DNA of 64,000 bases from Roseiterribacter gracilis (GCA_018332375.1 BOPV01000001.1:1178001-1242000), one strand, 5' to 3'; positions 1 to 9,474 are shown, numbered from the stretch's first letter. Numbers and translations: made by a program. The notes: a model not told the origin generated them from the letters alone.

Positions 1-2480
1 TCATCTCGTTGATGTTGTCCTTCAACGCCGCGACTTCGCCCGACGCTTCGACCGAGATCGACCGCGTCAAGTCACCCTTGGTCACCGCGGTCGCCACTTC
101 GGCGATGGCGCGCACCTGCGTGGTCAAGTTCGCAGCCAGCTGGTTGACGTTGTCGGTCAAGTCACGCCACAGGCCGGCGGCGCCAGGCACGCGTGCCTGG
201 CCGCCCAACTTGCCTTCGGTACCGACTTCGCGCGCCACGTTGGTGACCTGGTCGGCGAAGGTTGCCAGCGTGTCGATCATGCCGTTGATCGTGTCGCGCA
301 GCGCCGCGATTTCGCCCTTCGCATCGACGGTCAGCTTGCGCTTCAAGTCGCCGTTCGCGACCGCGGTCACGACCGACGCGATACCGCGCACCTGACCGGT
401 CAGGTTGGCGGCCATCATGTTCACGTTGTCGGTGAGATCCTTCCAAACGCCCGCGACGCCTTTCACCTGCGCCTGGCCGCCCAGCTTGCCTTCGGAGCCG
501 ACTTCGCGCGCAACGCGCGTCACTTCGCCCGCAAATGCATTCAGCTGATCCACCATCGTATTGATGGTCGATTTCAGTTCGAGGATTTCGCCTTTGACGT
601 CGACCGAGATCTTCTTCGACAAGTCGCCATTCGCAACCGCCGTCGTCACTTCGGCGATGTTACGCACCTGGCCGGTCAAGTTCGCGGCCATGCCGTTGAC
701 GTTGTCGGTCAAATCCTTCCAGACGCCCGCGACGCCCTTCACTTGCGCCTGGCCACCCAGCTTGCCTTCGGAGCCGACTTCGCGCGCAACGCGCGTCACT
801 TCACCTGCAAACGCATTCAGCTGATCCACCATCGTATTGATGGTCGACTTCAGCTCGAGGATTTCGCCCTTCACGTCGACGGTGATCTTCTTCGACAAGT
901 CGCCGTTCGCGACCGCCGTCGTCACTTCGGCGATGTTACGCACCTGGCTGGTCAGGTTGGCGGCCATGCCGTTGACGTTGTCGGTCAAATCCTTCCAGAC
1001 GCCCGCGACGCCCTTCACTTGCGCCTGGCCGCCCAGCTTGCCTTCGGAGCCGACTTCGCGCGCAACGCGGGTCACTTCACCCGCAAACGCATTCAGCTGA
1101 TCGACCATCGTATTGATGGTCGACTTCAACTCGAGAATTTCACCGCGCACGTCGACGGTGATCTTCTTCGACAAGTCGCCGTTCGCGACCGCGGTCGTCA
1201 CTTCGGCGATGTTACGCACCTGACCGGTCAAGTTCGCGGCCATGCCGTTCACGTTGTCGGTCAGATCCTTCCACACGCCGGCGACGCCTTCGACGCGGGC
1301 CTGACCGCCTAGCTTGCCGTCGGTGCCGACTTCACGTGCGACGCGGGTCACTTCGCCCGCGAATGCATTCAGCTGATCGACCATCGTGTTGATCGTGCTC
1401 TTGAGCTCGAGCACTTCGCCGCGCACGTCGACGGTGATCTTCTTGGACAAGTCGCCGTTGGCGACCGCGGTCGTCACGTCAGCGATGTTACGCACCTGGC
1501 CGGTCAAATTGGCGGCCATGATGTTCACGTTGTCGGTGAGGTCCTTCCAGACGCCGCCGACGCCTTCGACGCGGGCTTGACCGCCCAGCTTGCCTTCGGT
1601 GCCGACTTCGCGCGCAACGCGCGTCACCTCGCCCGCAAATGCATTCAGCTGATCGACCATCGTATTGATGGTCGACTTCAACTCCAGCACCTCGCCGCGC
1701 ACGTCGACGGTGATCTTCTTCGACAAGTCGCCATTCGCGACCGCCGTCGTCACGTCGGCGATGTTACGCACCTGGCTGGTCAGGTTCGACGCCATGCCGT
1801 TGACGTTGTCGGTCAAATCTTTCCAGACGCCCGCGACGCCGCGCACCTGCGCCTGGCCGCCCAGCTTGCCGTCGGTGCCGACTTCGCGCGCAACGCGCGT
1901 GACTTCGCCAGCAAAGCTGTTCAGCTGATCGACCATCGTGTTGATGGTGCTCTTCAACTCCAGCACTTCGCCGCGCACGTCGACGGTGATCTTCTTCGAC
2001 AAGTCGCCGTTGGCGACCGCGGTCGTCACTTCGGCGATGTTACGCACCTGGCTGGTGAGGTTCGCCGCCATGATGTTCACGTTGTCGGTCAAGTCTTTCC
2101 AGACGCCCGACACGCCTTCGACGCGGGCCTGACCGCCCAGCTTGCCTTCCGATCCGACTTCGCGCGCAACGCGCGTCACTTCGCCGGCAAACGAGTTGAG
2201 CTGGTCCACCATGGTGTTGATGGTGGATTTCAGCTCCAACACTTCGCCGCGCACGTCCACGGTGATCTTCTTGGACAAGTCGCCGTTGGCGACTGCGGTC
2301 GTCACTTCGGCGATGTTACGAACCTGACCGGTCAGGTTCGCCGCCATCATGTTCACGTTGTCGGTGAGGTCTTTCCAGACGCCCGCGACGCCCTTCACCT
2401 TCGCCTGACCGCCCAGCTTTCCTTCGAGACCGACTTCGCGCGCAACGCGCGTCACTTCGCCGGCGAAAGAGCCAAGCTGC
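1..2480 (-). repeat. Tandem 276-bp coding repeats (HAMP units)
   Basis: The codons for 'GKLGGQ' recur at about 201, 477, 753, 1029, 1305, 1581, 1857, 2133 and 2409, a period of exactly 276 bp (92 residues) over nine copies. Neighbouring copies are very similar at the DNA level, especially between 480 and 2400. The periodicity follows the HAMP-linker unit of the kinase and is not a CRISPR or satellite array. Such repeats are prone to recombination and to collapse in assembly. Confidence 0.93.
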
Positions 2481-2929
2481 CCCACCATCGTATTCACGAT
2501 CTTGCCGATGCGCAGGAACTCGCCCTTCAACGGACGCGCTTCGATCTCGAGCAGCATCTGTTGCGTCAAGTCGCCTTTCGCGACCGCACCGATCACGCGC
2601 GCCACTTCGGTGGTGGGCTGCACGATGTCGCCGATCAGATTGTTGACCGCGTCGAGCGAAGCGCCCCACGACCCGCCGCCATGGTCCAGCCGGGCGCGCT
2701 CCCAGATCTTGCCGTCTTTACCGACGACGGTCCCGATCCGCTCGAGCTCGCGGGTCAGCTTCTCGTTGAGCTCGACCACGTCGTTGAAGACTTCCGCGAT
2801 TTCGCCGTCGATCCCGGGCAGGTCGCCTGGCAGCCGGGCCGAGAAATCGCCTTTGCGGAATGTCTTTAGCGCCCGGAGGAGCACTTGCGGCTGCAACTCT
2901 GAGCGCAGTTGGCGGTTGATGTCCTGCAT
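1..2929 (-). CDS. Poly-HAMP hybrid sensor histidine kinase, N-terminal part (runs off left edge)
   Basis: The gene reads leftward and is open to the window edge, giving 976 codons. After about 30 residues comes a variant unit (near '[10 protein letters not shown]'), then nine HAMP-type units. The units carry 'VAREVG.EGKLGGQ', 'WKDLTDNVN', '[20 protein letters not shown]' and '[11 protein letters not shown]'-like motifs. The last unit ('[18 protein letters not shown]') matches the final HAMP unit of known soluble hybrid kinases of this type. GAF, HisKA, HATPase and receiver domains would therefore lie left of base 1; they are not visible. No membrane segment is seen, so the sensor is probably cytosolic. 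The ATG at 2929 is chosen because AAAGGA lies 6 nt upstream. An in-frame GTG at 3121, also preceded by AAGG, would add 64 Pro/Ser/Arg-rich residues and cannot be excluded. Confidence 0.9.
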   Translation of the reverse strand, partial: MQDINRQLRSELQPQVLLRALKTFRKGDFSARLPGDLPGIDGEIAEVFNDVVELNEKLTRELERIGTVVGKDGKIWERARLDHGGGSWGASLDAVNNLIGDIVQPTTEVARVIGAVAKGDLTQQMLLEIEARPLKGEFLRIGKIVNTMVGQLGSFAGEVTRVAREVGLEGKLGGQAKVKGVAGVWKDLTDNVNMMAANLTGQVRNIAEVTTAVANGDLSKKITVDVRGEVLELKSTINTMVDQLNSFAGEVTRVAREVGSEGKLGGQARVEGVSGVWKDLTDNVNIMAANLTSQVRNIAEVTTAVANGDLSKKITVDVRGEVLELKSTINTMVDQLNSFAGEVTRVAREVGTDGKLGGQAQVRGVAGVWKDLTDNVNGMASNLTSQVRNIADVTTAVANGDLSKKITVDVRGEVLELKSTINTMVDQLNAFAGEVTRVAREVGTEGKLGGQARVEGVGGVWKDLTDNVNIMAANLTGQVRNIADVTTAVANGDLSKKITVDVRGEVLELKSTINTMVDQLNAFAGEVTRVAREVGTDGKLGGQARVEGVAGVWKDLTDNVNGMAANLTGQVRNIAEVTTAVANGDLSKKITVDVRGEILELKSTINTMVDQLNAFAGEVTRVAREVGSEGKLGGQAQVKGVAGVWKDLTDNVNGMAANLTSQVRNIAEVTTAVANGDLSKKITVDVKGEILELKSTINTMVDQLNAFAGEVTRVAREVGSEGKLGGQAQVKGVAGVWKDLTDNVNGMAANLTGQVRNIAEVTTAVANGDLSKKISVDVKGEILELKSTINTMVDQLNAFAGEVTRVAREVGSEGKLGGQAQVKGVAGVWKDLTDNVNMMAANLTGQVRGIASVVTAVANGDLKRKLTVDAKGEIAALRDTINGMIDTLATFADQVTNVAREVGTEGKLGGQARVPGAAGLWRDLTDNVNQLAANLTTQVRAIAEVATAVTKGDLTRSISVEASGEVAALKDNINEM

Positions 2930-3286
2930 GGGCGGTCCTTTTGGCGTAGTCCCGCGCTTGGCGCGGGTCGCGGTCGTACGGGGGCTGTCGGGGCGGATCG
3001 ATGGAGCGACTTTGGGTGCCCGGCGCGAACGCGACGGCGCAGCGGAAGAACGCGGGCTGGCCTCGGCTGACTCCTCAGCCGAACCGGGCCCAAGCTCTTG
3101 ATCTTCAGTTCCCTCGTCCACGGCGCGCCTTTTTTTTGGTGAGGCTACGGCTCCAACCCAGCAACAACAGCCTTAGGCGCAGGGTTGTTCCGTCCTGCGG
3201 ACGATTTTTTTCTGCGTGTTAAATCACGGAACGTCTGGGCCGCTGCTCGGTTTCACCTCCAGAAATTGGAGAACGAGGAGATTCCC
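2930..3286. other. Divergent intergenic region, 357 bp
   Basis: This gap lies between the kinase start and the small lipoprotein start, so it should hold both promoters. Up to 64 codons next to the kinase (2930-3121) may be coding if the GTG at 3121 is used. It also holds GGCGCGCC followed by eight T (3123-3138) and a small hairpin with a T run at 3191-3211. I see no protein-coding gene in it beyond the possible kinase extension. Confidence 0.6.
3191..3211 (+). terminator. Small terminator-like hairpin upstream of lipoprotein gene
   Basis: CGTCC-TGC-GGACG is followed by A and seven T on the + strand. The stem is only five pairs, so this is weak. It has no upstream + strand gene to terminate in the window, so it could be a leader attenuator for the gene at 3287 or chance. 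Confidence 0.3.
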
Positions 3287-3544
3287 ATGAATACGACGAT
3301 CCGCCTGGGCGCCGTGGCTGCACTTGCGCTGACCATGGCCGCCTGCGCCCCGCGCACCGAGACGGTTCGCACCAGCACGGTGGAAACCACCGCGCCGGCT
3401 GTTGCTCCGACGACCACGACGACCCAGACCACCTATGCTGATCCGTATAGCGGCACGTCGCGCACGGTGACCCAGCAGAACACGCAGTCGAGCGTCGATG
3501 CGACGACGACCGAGCGTACGCGCACCACGACCAAGTGGCCGTAA
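3287..3544 (+). CDS. Small Thr-rich lipoprotein, unknown function
   Basis: This is an 85-residue protein. A hydrophobic N-terminus (residues 3-19) ends in a lipobox-like 'TMAAC', so Cys20 is the likely lipidation site and the protein probably sits in the envelope. The mature part is almost entirely Thr/Ser/Val/Gln with many Thr-Thr runs and is likely disordered. The ATG at 3287 follows GAGGAG; a longer frame opening at 3185 lacks a ribosome site and would hide the signal peptide. A strong terminator follows the stop, so it is monocistronic. The protein encoded convergently at 3668 has the same Thr-rich character. Function unknown. Confidence 0.82.
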   Translation: MNTTIRLGAVAALALTMAACAPRTETVRTSTVETTAPAVAPTTTTTQTTYADPYSGTSRTVTQQNTQSSVDATTTERTRTTTKWP

Positions 3545-3569
3545 CACCGGCCCACGCCTGATACAGAAA

Positions 3570-3598
3570 AGCCGCTCCGGCAACGGAGCGGCTTTTTT
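3570..3598 (+). terminator. Rho-independent terminator of lipoprotein gene
   Basis: A nine-pair stem GCCGCTCCG / CGGAGCGGC (3571-3579 and 3584-3592) has a 4-nt loop and is followed by TTTTTT. It lies 26 bp after the stop of the gene at 3287. Confidence 0.93.
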
Positions 3599-3620
3599 GT
3601 TGCCCAACTACGCAGGCACG

Positions 3621-3650
3621 AAAAAGCCGCCGCGATTTCTCGCGGCGGCT
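3621..3650 (-). terminator. Rho-independent terminator of Thr-rich periplasmic protein gene
   Basis: Read on the minus strand, a ten-pair stem (GCCGCCGCGA / TCGCGGCGGC, 3640-3649 and 3626-3635) with a 4-nt loop is followed by TTTTT (3625-3621). It lies just beyond the stop at 3668. Confidence 0.92.
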
Positions 3651-3667
3651 TCGTTCGTCGCCGAACC

Positions 3668-4036
3668 TTAGTTCTTGGTGACCGAGGTCGTCGTGGTCTT
3701 CGACACCACGACCGGCGCCGGGTCGGTGGTGGTCACAACGCGCGTCGTAACCGGAGCCGGTACGATCGCAGGCGCCGTGGTGGTTGCAGTTTCGGTCGTG
3801 CGCACGATGCCGTCCGCGGTCGAAACAGTCTTTTCCGTCGTCTGGGTCGCAACCGGGGCAGGTGCGATATAGGCGCGCGACTGCCAGCAGCTCAGACGTT
3901 CGGCGTCATTGAGGATGGTGCCGCAATCAACGCTGGTTGCAGTCGTCGTGGTCACCTGCTTCTCGACCACGGTTTGCGCGACCGCCGGCAAAGCGGCGAG
4001 CGCAGCAACGGCAGCGAGCATCCAAGTCGTACGCAT
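3668..4036 (-). CDS. Thr/Val-rich exported protein, unknown function
   Basis: A 122-residue protein. Residues 1-21 form a clear Sec signal peptide ending 'PAVAQ'. The mature part has a short central segment with two cysteines ('VDCGTI' and 'LSCWQS'), flanked by Thr/Val/Ala/Pro-rich stretches. The ATG at 4036 is chosen because GGAGGA lies 4 nt upstream and the signal peptide starts there; the frame stays open to 4063. The two cysteines could form a disulphide in the periplasm. It converges on the Thr-rich lipoprotein gene at 3287 and has its own terminator. A TTTTCC-N4-GGAAAA palindrome lies about 120 bp upstream. No family recognised. Confidence 0.82.
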   Translation of the reverse strand: MRTTWMLAAVAALAALPAVAQTVVEKQVTTTTATSVDCGTILNDAERLSCWQSRAYIAPAPVATQTTEKTVSTADGIVRTTETATTTAPAIVPAPVTTRVVTTTDPAPVVVSKTTTTSVTKN

Positions 4037-4154
4037 GAAATCCTCCGTCGGGGTTGTCCACAAAGATTACGGACAAAGAACCCGACAGTCGGCGCACTGT
4101 TCCCTGCGCGCTGGATCCGCAACGCGGATCGCGCCCATCTATATGATTGCCCCG

Positions 4155-4170
4155 TTTTCCCGAGGGAAAA
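4155..4170. promoter_or_regulatory. TTTTCC-CGAG-GGAAAA palindrome (candidate operator)
   Basis: The sequence TTTTCCCGAGGGAAAA is flanked by G and C that extend the dyad. It lies between the permease stop (4182) and the start of the gene at 4036. The reverse complement of 16568-16583 matches it at 15 of 16 positions. A TATAGA hexamer on the minus strand (4143-4138) lies 11 bp downstream. It belongs to the proposed XRE-cupin regulon, although its target is less obvious than for the other sites. Confidence 0.6.
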
Positions 4171-4181
4171 CGTTGGCGAAT

Positions 4182-5606
4182 CTACGGAGCGGTCGATGCT
4201 GCAAAGCTGCGCGCGTAGTGGCGGCCGTAGAAGAACCACAGCGCCTGTCCGACGATCAGCCAGACGACGAGACGCAGCCACGACAGATAATCGAGCGACA
4301 CCATCAAAGCGCCGCACGACAGAATCCCCAGAATGGGCACGAGCGGCACAAGCGGCGTGCGAAACGCGCGCGGCATGTCGGGGCGCGTACGCCGCAACAC
4401 CAGCACCGCAACGCAGACGACGACGAACGCGAGCAAAGTGCCGATCGAGGTCAGCTCGCCCAGTTCCGCGAGCGGCGTGAAGCCCGCCATCAAGGCGCTA
4501 AACACCATCGTCGCCTGATCGGCGCGCCACGGCGTGCGAAAGCGCGGATGCACGGCGCCGAACCAGGACGGCAGCGAACCGTCTTCGGCCATGGCGCGGA
4601 AGATGCGCGACTGTCCGTACAAGGTGACCAGGATGACCGCGAGAAACCCGATCAGGATCGTCGCTTCGACGACCCAGGCCAGCCACGGATACGGCGTCAT
4701 CGACGCCGCGGTCGCGATCGGCGCCGCGTCGTCTTTCAACTGCGTGTACGGCACGATGCCGACCAGCACGGCGGCGAAGGCGACGAACAACACGGTGCAA
4801 ACCAGCAAGCCGCCGAGCAGGCCGATCGGCATGTCGCGTTGCGGGTTGCGGGATTCCTGCGCCGCGGTCGAGACCGCGTCGAATCCGATATAGGCGAAAA
4901 AGATCAGGCCCGACGCGCGCGCCACGCCGCTCCAACCGAACGCACCGGACTCGCCCGTATTGGGCGGAATGAACGGATGATAGTTGGCGAAGTCGATCGA
5001 GCCGATGCCGAGCGCGATGAACAGCACGACGACGGCGCATTTGGCGTAGGTGACGACTGCGTTGACGCGCGCCGATCCCTGCACGCCGCGGATCAGCAGG
5101 ATCGAACAGGCGACGATGATCAGCACTGCCGGCAGATTGATCCAGCCGGGATCTTTGTCGAACGGCGACGCCATCAGCGATTGCGGAATATGCAGCCCGA
5201 AGCCGCGCAGAAACGCATCGCAATTGCCGGCCCAGCTCACCGCGACGGTCGACACCGAGACCGAATATTCGAGTACCAGATCCCAGCCGACGATCCAGGC
5301 GAAGGTCGGCCCCGCGATGTAGCGCGCATAGGTATAGGCACTGCCCGAGTTCGGGATCATCGAGGCCAGCTCGGCATAACAGAGACAGGCGAAGCCGCAG
5401 CCGATGGCGGCAAACAGGAAGGCCAGGATCACCGCCGGCCCGGCATGCTCGCTCGCGGCCAGGCCGGTCAGCGAGAAGAGTCCGGCCCCCAAGGTCGAAC
5501 CGACGCCCAGCGCGATCAGATTCCAGGGACCAAGGACGCGGCGGAGCTGCGGGCCCGCGCCGGTAGCGGCGCTTTCGGGCAGAGCTTCAGAATCGGTCGT
5601 TTGCAC
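4182..5606 (-). CDS. APC-family amino acid permease
   Basis: A 474-residue integral membrane protein with about twelve hydrophobic segments. The first, 'LGPWNLIALGVGSTLGAGLF', carries the APC signature G-S-T-x-G-A-G-L-F. Length and the helix 6 region ('GLIFFAYIGFDAVSTAAQE') fit the cationic-amino-acid-transporter branch (TC 2.A.3.3), which imports amino acids by proton symport. The start is GTG at 5606 with an AAGG about 9 nt upstream. It stands alone, divergent from the gene at 5677. In context it may import free amino acids released by the peptidases and hydrolases encoded downstream. Substrate not predictable. Confidence 0.9.
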   Translation of the reverse strand: MQTTDSEALPESAATGAGPQLRRVLGPWNLIALGVGSTLGAGLFSLTGLAASEHAGPAVILAFLFAAIGCGFACLCYAELASMIPNSGSAYTYARYIAGPTFAWIVGWDLVLEYSVSVSTVAVSWAGNCDAFLRGFGLHIPQSLMASPFDKDPGWINLPAVLIIVACSILLIRGVQGSARVNAVVTYAKCAVVVLFIALGIGSIDFANYHPFIPPNTGESGAFGWSGVARASGLIFFAYIGFDAVSTAAQESRNPQRDMPIGLLGGLLVCTVLFVAFAAVLVGIVPYTQLKDDAAPIATAASMTPYPWLAWVVEATILIGFLAVILVTLYGQSRIFRAMAEDGSLPSWFGAVHPRFRTPWRADQATMVFSALMAGFTPLAELGELTSIGTLLAFVVVCVAVLVLRRTRPDMPRAFRTPLVPLVPILGILSCGALMVSLDYLSWLRLVVWLIVGQALWFFYGRHYARSFAASTAP

Positions 5607-5676
5607 GACGGCAACCTTCGAGGCCCAACATCCCCCTGTCCAGCACGCGCGCCGCCGGAGTAGATGAGTTTTACAG

Positions 5677-5976
5677 ATGACTCACAGGGATCCCCACGCC
5701 AGCCACCGCAAGGTTGCCGCCCGCATGTGCAGCGGCTGTCCCTTCGCGCCCGACCGCGACTGGCGCGCCGTTCCCTACTCGCCCGAGGACTGGCGCCACG
5801 CGCTGACCCGGATCGTCGGCGGCGAACGCTGGATCTGCCACGCCAGCTGCGACGGTTACTGGGTCACCGAACGCTCGCTCTATTGCCGCGGCGCGCATGA
5901 AGGCCGCCCGGTCGTCGTGCCCGCCGGTGAAGACGTGCCGTTCGAACCGGGCGAACTGTTGGACGTCGCCGGCTAG
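5677..5976 (+). CDS. Small Cys-rich hypothetical protein
   Basis: A 99-residue soluble protein with cysteines in 'MCSGCPF', 'ICHASC' and 'YCRGA', a pattern that suggests a structural metal site. It loosely resembles short Cys-rich proteins of the DUF6283 type, which begin with a C-x2-C-P motif, but I cannot confirm membership. The ATG at 5677 has no good ribosome site. It is divergent from the permease and converges on the serine hydrolase gene ending at 5980, only 3 bp away. Function unknown. Confidence 0.65.
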   Translation: MTHRDPHASHRKVAARMCSGCPFAPDRDWRAVPYSPEDWRHALTRIVGGERWICHASCDGYWVTERSLYCRGAHEGRPVVVPAGEDVPFEPGELLDVAG

Positions 5977-5979
5977 TTC

Positions 5980-7527
5980 CTACTTCGCGGGCCGGAACTC
6001 CAGCCCGCCGAACAGCGACGCGCCGCCGTCGAGCGCACCGATCGTCATCTTCGCCGGCGAACCGTCGAACGGTTTGCGCTCAAACGTCAGCAGCGCGTTG
6101 CCGACGGTACGATCCGGCCAGCGCACCAGGAACGTGTCGCCGCGCCACGGCTCCAACTTGCCGGTGAGGCTGGTGGCTTCGTTGAACTTGGCGGTCAACG
6201 CGTCGCCTTCGCGCGCGATCGTCACGTCGCCGAGCCAGGTTCCTTTCCAGGTGCCCACGAACTTGTCGGCATCGGCCGGCATTTTGGCGTCGGCCTTATG
6301 CTCAGCCATGATCTTGTTCAGTCTGTCGAACTGCGCCGCCTGCGCCTTGTCGACCTGCGCTTTGACTTCGGCGACGCGATCCTTTTTCTCGCGCTGCAGA
6401 TAGTGATCCAACAAAGTCAGCACCATCGCGCGCGTCATGTTGCCTTCGCCGGTCGATGTCGCGACCGCAAAGCCGAGTTTGAGATCGGGGATGAACAGAA
6501 CCTGGTCGTACGCGCCGAGCGTTGCGCCGCCATGCGTGGCGACTTTGTGCCCGTTGATGTCGAAGACCATCCAGCCAAGACCGTAGCCGATGAAATTCGG
6601 CGGCGCGCCCGCGAGCGCGGCGACCTGTTGCCCGGCCGCACCCATCGGCGTGTGGATGTCGCGCATCTCTTTGGCACGCGCTTCGCTCCACAAACGTTTG
6701 CCGTCGGGCAGCGCGCCGTCGGCGAGCTGCACCGTGAGCCATTTCGAGAAATGCTCGGCCGACAGCGCCAGCGAACCGGCCGGCGCAATCGCGTCGAGAC
6801 GCGTGCGCGGCATCGGCGACATCTTGCCTTTGCTGAACCCGTCGCCGAACCGCATATGTTCGAGCGCCTTGTTCGGCGCCTTTTCGTACTCAGCCGACGT
6901 GATCACCGCACTGTCGATGCCCAGCGGCTTGAAGATCCGGTTGCGCAGCGCCTCTTCGTACGACGTGCCGGCCGCGTTTGCCGCCGCCTCACCCGCCGCT
7001 GCATAGGCGATGTTGCTGTAGCCGAACTTGTCACGGAACGTGTTCGGCATGTTCATCAGCCGCACGCGCTTGAGCATCTCGACGCGCGAGATCGGCGTGA
7101 CCACCCATAATAAGTCGCCCTGGTTCGGGCTGGAGCCGGTGCGATGGGTCAGCGCATCGCGCACCGTCACGTTCGCCGCCGCATAGGCATCGGGCAAACG
7201 GAACGCCGGCACGCGATCGGCAAGCTTGTCGTCGAGCGTCATCTTGCCGTCATCGACCAAGGCTTCGACCAGCGCGCCGGTGAAGGCTTTGCTGACGCTG
7301 CCGATGTCGAACACGGTTTGCGCGTCGACCGGGCGCTTGTCCTCGAGGCCGCGCACGCCATAGCCCTTGGTCAGGACGGTCTTGCCGTCTTCGACGATGG
7401 CGATTGCAGCGCCCGGCACGTCGAATTCGGTGAGCGCCTTGGCGACGGTCGCGTCGAGATCGGCGGGTGGCGCAGCGAAAGCCGAGGTGGTTGCGAACAG
7501 CGCGAGGGCGAGTGCGGAGCGGCGCAT
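5980..7527 (-). CDS. Serine hydrolase, class C beta-lactamase fold, exported
   Basis: A 515-residue protein with a signal peptide (1-18, '..SAFA'). It shows the hallmarks of the beta-lactamase / DD-peptidase / esterase family: S77-V-S-K80 (SxxK nucleophile), Y170-S-N172, and H332-G-G in place of the KTG box. Residues from about 405 on ('FVGTWKGTWLGD..') look like a C-terminal beta-barrel add-on. Members hydrolyse peptides, D-amino acid amides or esters; MlrB of microcystin degradation belongs here. The ATG at 7527 shares one base with the stop of the upstream hydrolase (TGATG), so the two are translationally coupled. It lacks the membrane tail of its neighbour. The substrate is inferred only from context. 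Confidence 0.9.
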   Translation of the reverse strand: MRRSALALALFATTSAFAAPPADLDATVAKALTEFDVPGAAIAIVEDGKTVLTKGYGVRGLEDKRPVDAQTVFDIGSVSKAFTGALVEALVDDGKMTLDDKLADRVPAFRLPDAYAAANVTVRDALTHRTGSSPNQGDLLWVVTPISRVEMLKRVRLMNMPNTFRDKFGYSNIAYAAAGEAAANAAGTSYEEALRNRIFKPLGIDSAVITSAEYEKAPNKALEHMRFGDGFSKGKMSPMPRTRLDAIAPAGSLALSAEHFSKWLTVQLADGALPDGKRLWSEARAKEMRDIHTPMGAAGQQVAALAGAPPNFIGYGLGWMVFDINGHKVATHGGATLGAYDQVLFIPDLKLGFAVATSTGEGNMTRAMVLTLLDHYLQREKKDRVAEVKAQVDKAQAAQFDRLNKIMAEHKADAKMPADADKFVGTWKGTWLGDVTIAREGDALTAKFNEATSLTGKLEPWRGDTFLVRWPDRTVGNALLTFERKPFDGSPAKMTIGALDGGASLFGGLEFRPAK

Positions 7528-9458
7528 CAGTATTGGAGTCCTAGGCTCAGAAGGTTGTAGGCAAAGCCGGCCCAGATGATCACCAGCGCGGCCAATGCGA
7601 TGACGCTGTTGGAGATCCGTCCCCACCAGCCGAAACGCGCATCAATCCAGAGGCGTGCAGCGCGCACGACGAGGAAGCCGGTGCTGAACAGCGCAACGAC
7701 GCCGATCAGACGCACGATCCAGAAGAACCAGGCGCTGTCCGAGAGCATGAAGTTGATGCCGAACGCACGGTTCAATACCACCCACCAGCCCGCCACGAAC
7801 AACAGCGAGACGATGCATGCGCCGCGCGCGAGGCGATAGAACAACCGGTCGCGACCTTCGAGCGGCAAGGTGCGGCCATAGTGACGGCGCACCAGCGCAT
7901 TGATCGGCCAGGACAGGGCCGCGATCGCCAGCACCGCGATTGCGGCATGGATTAGCGGGAGTGCATTCGGACCGGTGGCGAAGCTGGAGCGCAGAAAGAC
8001 ATAGACCGGCAGGCCGTCATCATCGACGAGCATGGTCGGCGCGCCGGCATCGTCGCGCAGCACGGCAATGCGGCTGCGTCCATCCACTTCGCGCCAGACG
8101 AACGGCGCCACTTCGCGCCATTTCTTCGGCGCGCCGCCGAACGTCGTCAGCGCCGAGAAGCTGATCGTGTTGTCGGGATTCACCGACAGTTGCGTCGGCC
8201 GCATGATCTGGAACAGGCGCGTCCAGGCGGCAACGCCGGCCCGGCTGTTGGAATAATAGCCCGCGACCGCCTGCCCGTGCCCGGCCGCGGTCGGCAAAGT
8301 CGGCTCATCCGGCAACGGTGCCGGATAGTAACGGTCGAGAAATTCGCGCAGCAGCGCGATGCGGAACGGTCCGGTGACGTCGCCGACGCCCGTCGTGTTG
8401 AACGAGATGAAGAAGCCGACATTGTCGTCAGGCAGCAGATGCAGGTCGCTGTGAAACACCGGCATGTTGCCGCCATGCGCGACGATGCGCTTGCCGTTGC
8501 GGTCTTCCTGGTAAAAGCCCAACGCCATGCCGATGAAGCCCGGCGCCAACGGCTTGTTGACCGTGTACATGCGCTGAACGGTTTCCTGTTTCAGCAACGG
8601 CTTGTCACCGACCCCGCGAAACGCGTTCAGATGCGCGATCATGAATTTCGCCATGTCGGTACCGCTGGCCGACATGCTGCCCACCGGTGGTGCGCCAACG
8701 ACTTCGAACGGGAACGGCCGGCCCGAGGCGACGCGATAGCCCTTTGACAGATGCGGCGCCAAGTTCGGCGGCAGCGGCTGCCGGAACGTCGACTGGGTCA
8801 TGCCGGCGCGCGCGTAAATCTCTTGCTCGACATAGTCGTCGAACGACTTGCCGCTGACCCGTTCGACGATATAGGCGGCAAGACCGGCGCCGTAATTCGA
8901 ATAGGAAATCACCTCACCCGGCGGATAGGCGCGTGCGGGAAGATGGGCTTTCAGATAATCGCCGAGCGGCGTCAGCTTGGCTGTCGTCGGCGGGAACAGG
9001 TCTTTGCTTGCTTCTTCGAAGCCAGCCGTGTGCGTCATCAAATTCCGCAGCGTGATCGGCTTGCCGTACGCGTCAGGAATTTTGAAATCGATGTAGCTGT
9101 TGACGTCGCGGTCGAGGTCGAGCTTCCCCGCTTCCACCTGCTGCATCACGCTGGTCCAGGTGAACAGTTTCGAGATCGACCCGATGCGGAACAGCGTCAT
9201 CGCTGGATCGACCGGCGTGCGCTTTTCGACGTCGGCATAGCCGTAGCCGCGCGCGAACAGAAGCTGACCGTCTTTGACGACGGTAATCACCGCGCCAGCA
9301 AGGTCACCGCGGGCCAAGGTCCACGGCATCATGCCGTCAAACCAAACGCTGAGATCTTCAGCCGTCAGAGGATGCGCCGGCTTCTGTGCCTGGGTTTGCG
9401 CTGACGCAGTATGCGCCATCAACAACGCGGTCAGTGCAAAAGCCAGGCGGCGGATCAT
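7527..9458 (-). CDS. Serine hydrolase (beta-lactamase fold) with C-terminal membrane domain
   Basis: A 643-residue protein. Signal peptide 1-20, catalytic domain about 30-400 with S94-I-S-K97 (SxxK), Y186-S-N188 and an 'AHGG' box. A middle beta-rich part follows, then about four hydrophobic helices from about 500 to the end (for example 'LPLIHAAIAVLAIAALSW' and 'SVIALAALVIIWAGFAY'). The catalytic domain is therefore probably periplasmic and anchored in the inner membrane. ATG 9458 is preceded by GAGGTG. It lies 66 bp downstream of a TonB receptor gene and overlaps the next hydrolase. It is clearly paralogous to the product of 12094-14070. Likely trims peptides or esters imported by the receptor; substrate unknown. 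Confidence 0.9.
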   Translation of the reverse strand: MIRRLAFALTALLMAHTASAQTQAQKPAHPLTAEDLSVWFDGMMPWTLARGDLAGAVITVVKDGQLLFARGYGYADVEKRTPVDPAMTLFRIGSISKLFTWTSVMQQVEAGKLDLDRDVNSYIDFKIPDAYGKPITLRNLMTHTAGFEEASKDLFPPTTAKLTPLGDYLKAHLPARAYPPGEVISYSNYGAGLAAYIVERVSGKSFDDYVEQEIYARAGMTQSTFRQPLPPNLAPHLSKGYRVASGRPFPFEVVGAPPVGSMSASGTDMAKFMIAHLNAFRGVGDKPLLKQETVQRMYTVNKPLAPGFIGMALGFYQEDRNGKRIVAHGGNMPVFHSDLHLLPDDNVGFFISFNTTGVGDVTGPFRIALLREFLDRYYPAPLPDEPTLPTAAGHGQAVAGYYSNSRAGVAAWTRLFQIMRPTQLSVNPDNTISFSALTTFGGAPKKWREVAPFVWREVDGRSRIAVLRDDAGAPTMLVDDDGLPVYVFLRSSFATGPNALPLIHAAIAVLAIAALSWPINALVRRHYGRTLPLEGRDRLFYRLARGACIVSLLFVAGWWVVLNRAFGINFMLSDSAWFFWIVRLIGVVALFSTGFLVVRAARLWIDARFGWWGRISNSVIALAALVIIWAGFAYNLLSLGLQY

Positions 9459-9474
9459 GCAGGCACCTCAGATG

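Noticed and set aside
1..2480. Possible CRISPR array
   Set aside because: The repeats are 276 bp, directly adjacent, without spacers and fully coding.
1577..2869. 430-residue open frame on the + strand across the HAMP repeats
   Set aside because: It is antisense to the kinase and mirrors the 276-bp repeat; long antisense frames are common in GC-rich repeats. No ribosome site or family features.
3121..3138. GGCGCGCC followed by eight T as a + strand terminator
   Set aside because: GGCGCGCC alone cannot form a stable hairpin with a loop; it may instead be the ribosome-site context of the alternative GTG start on the minus strand.
4155..4170. Palindrome read as a terminator of the permease gene
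   Set aside because: Only a 2-nt loop is available for the full stem and no U run follows on the minus strand; the sequence matches other promoter-located sites, so an operator is more likely.
3909..5663. 584-residue + strand frame antisense to the amino acid permease
   Set aside because: Its composition is Arg/Gln/Asp/His-rich, typical of the complement of membrane-protein codons, and the minus strand encodes a clear APC permease.
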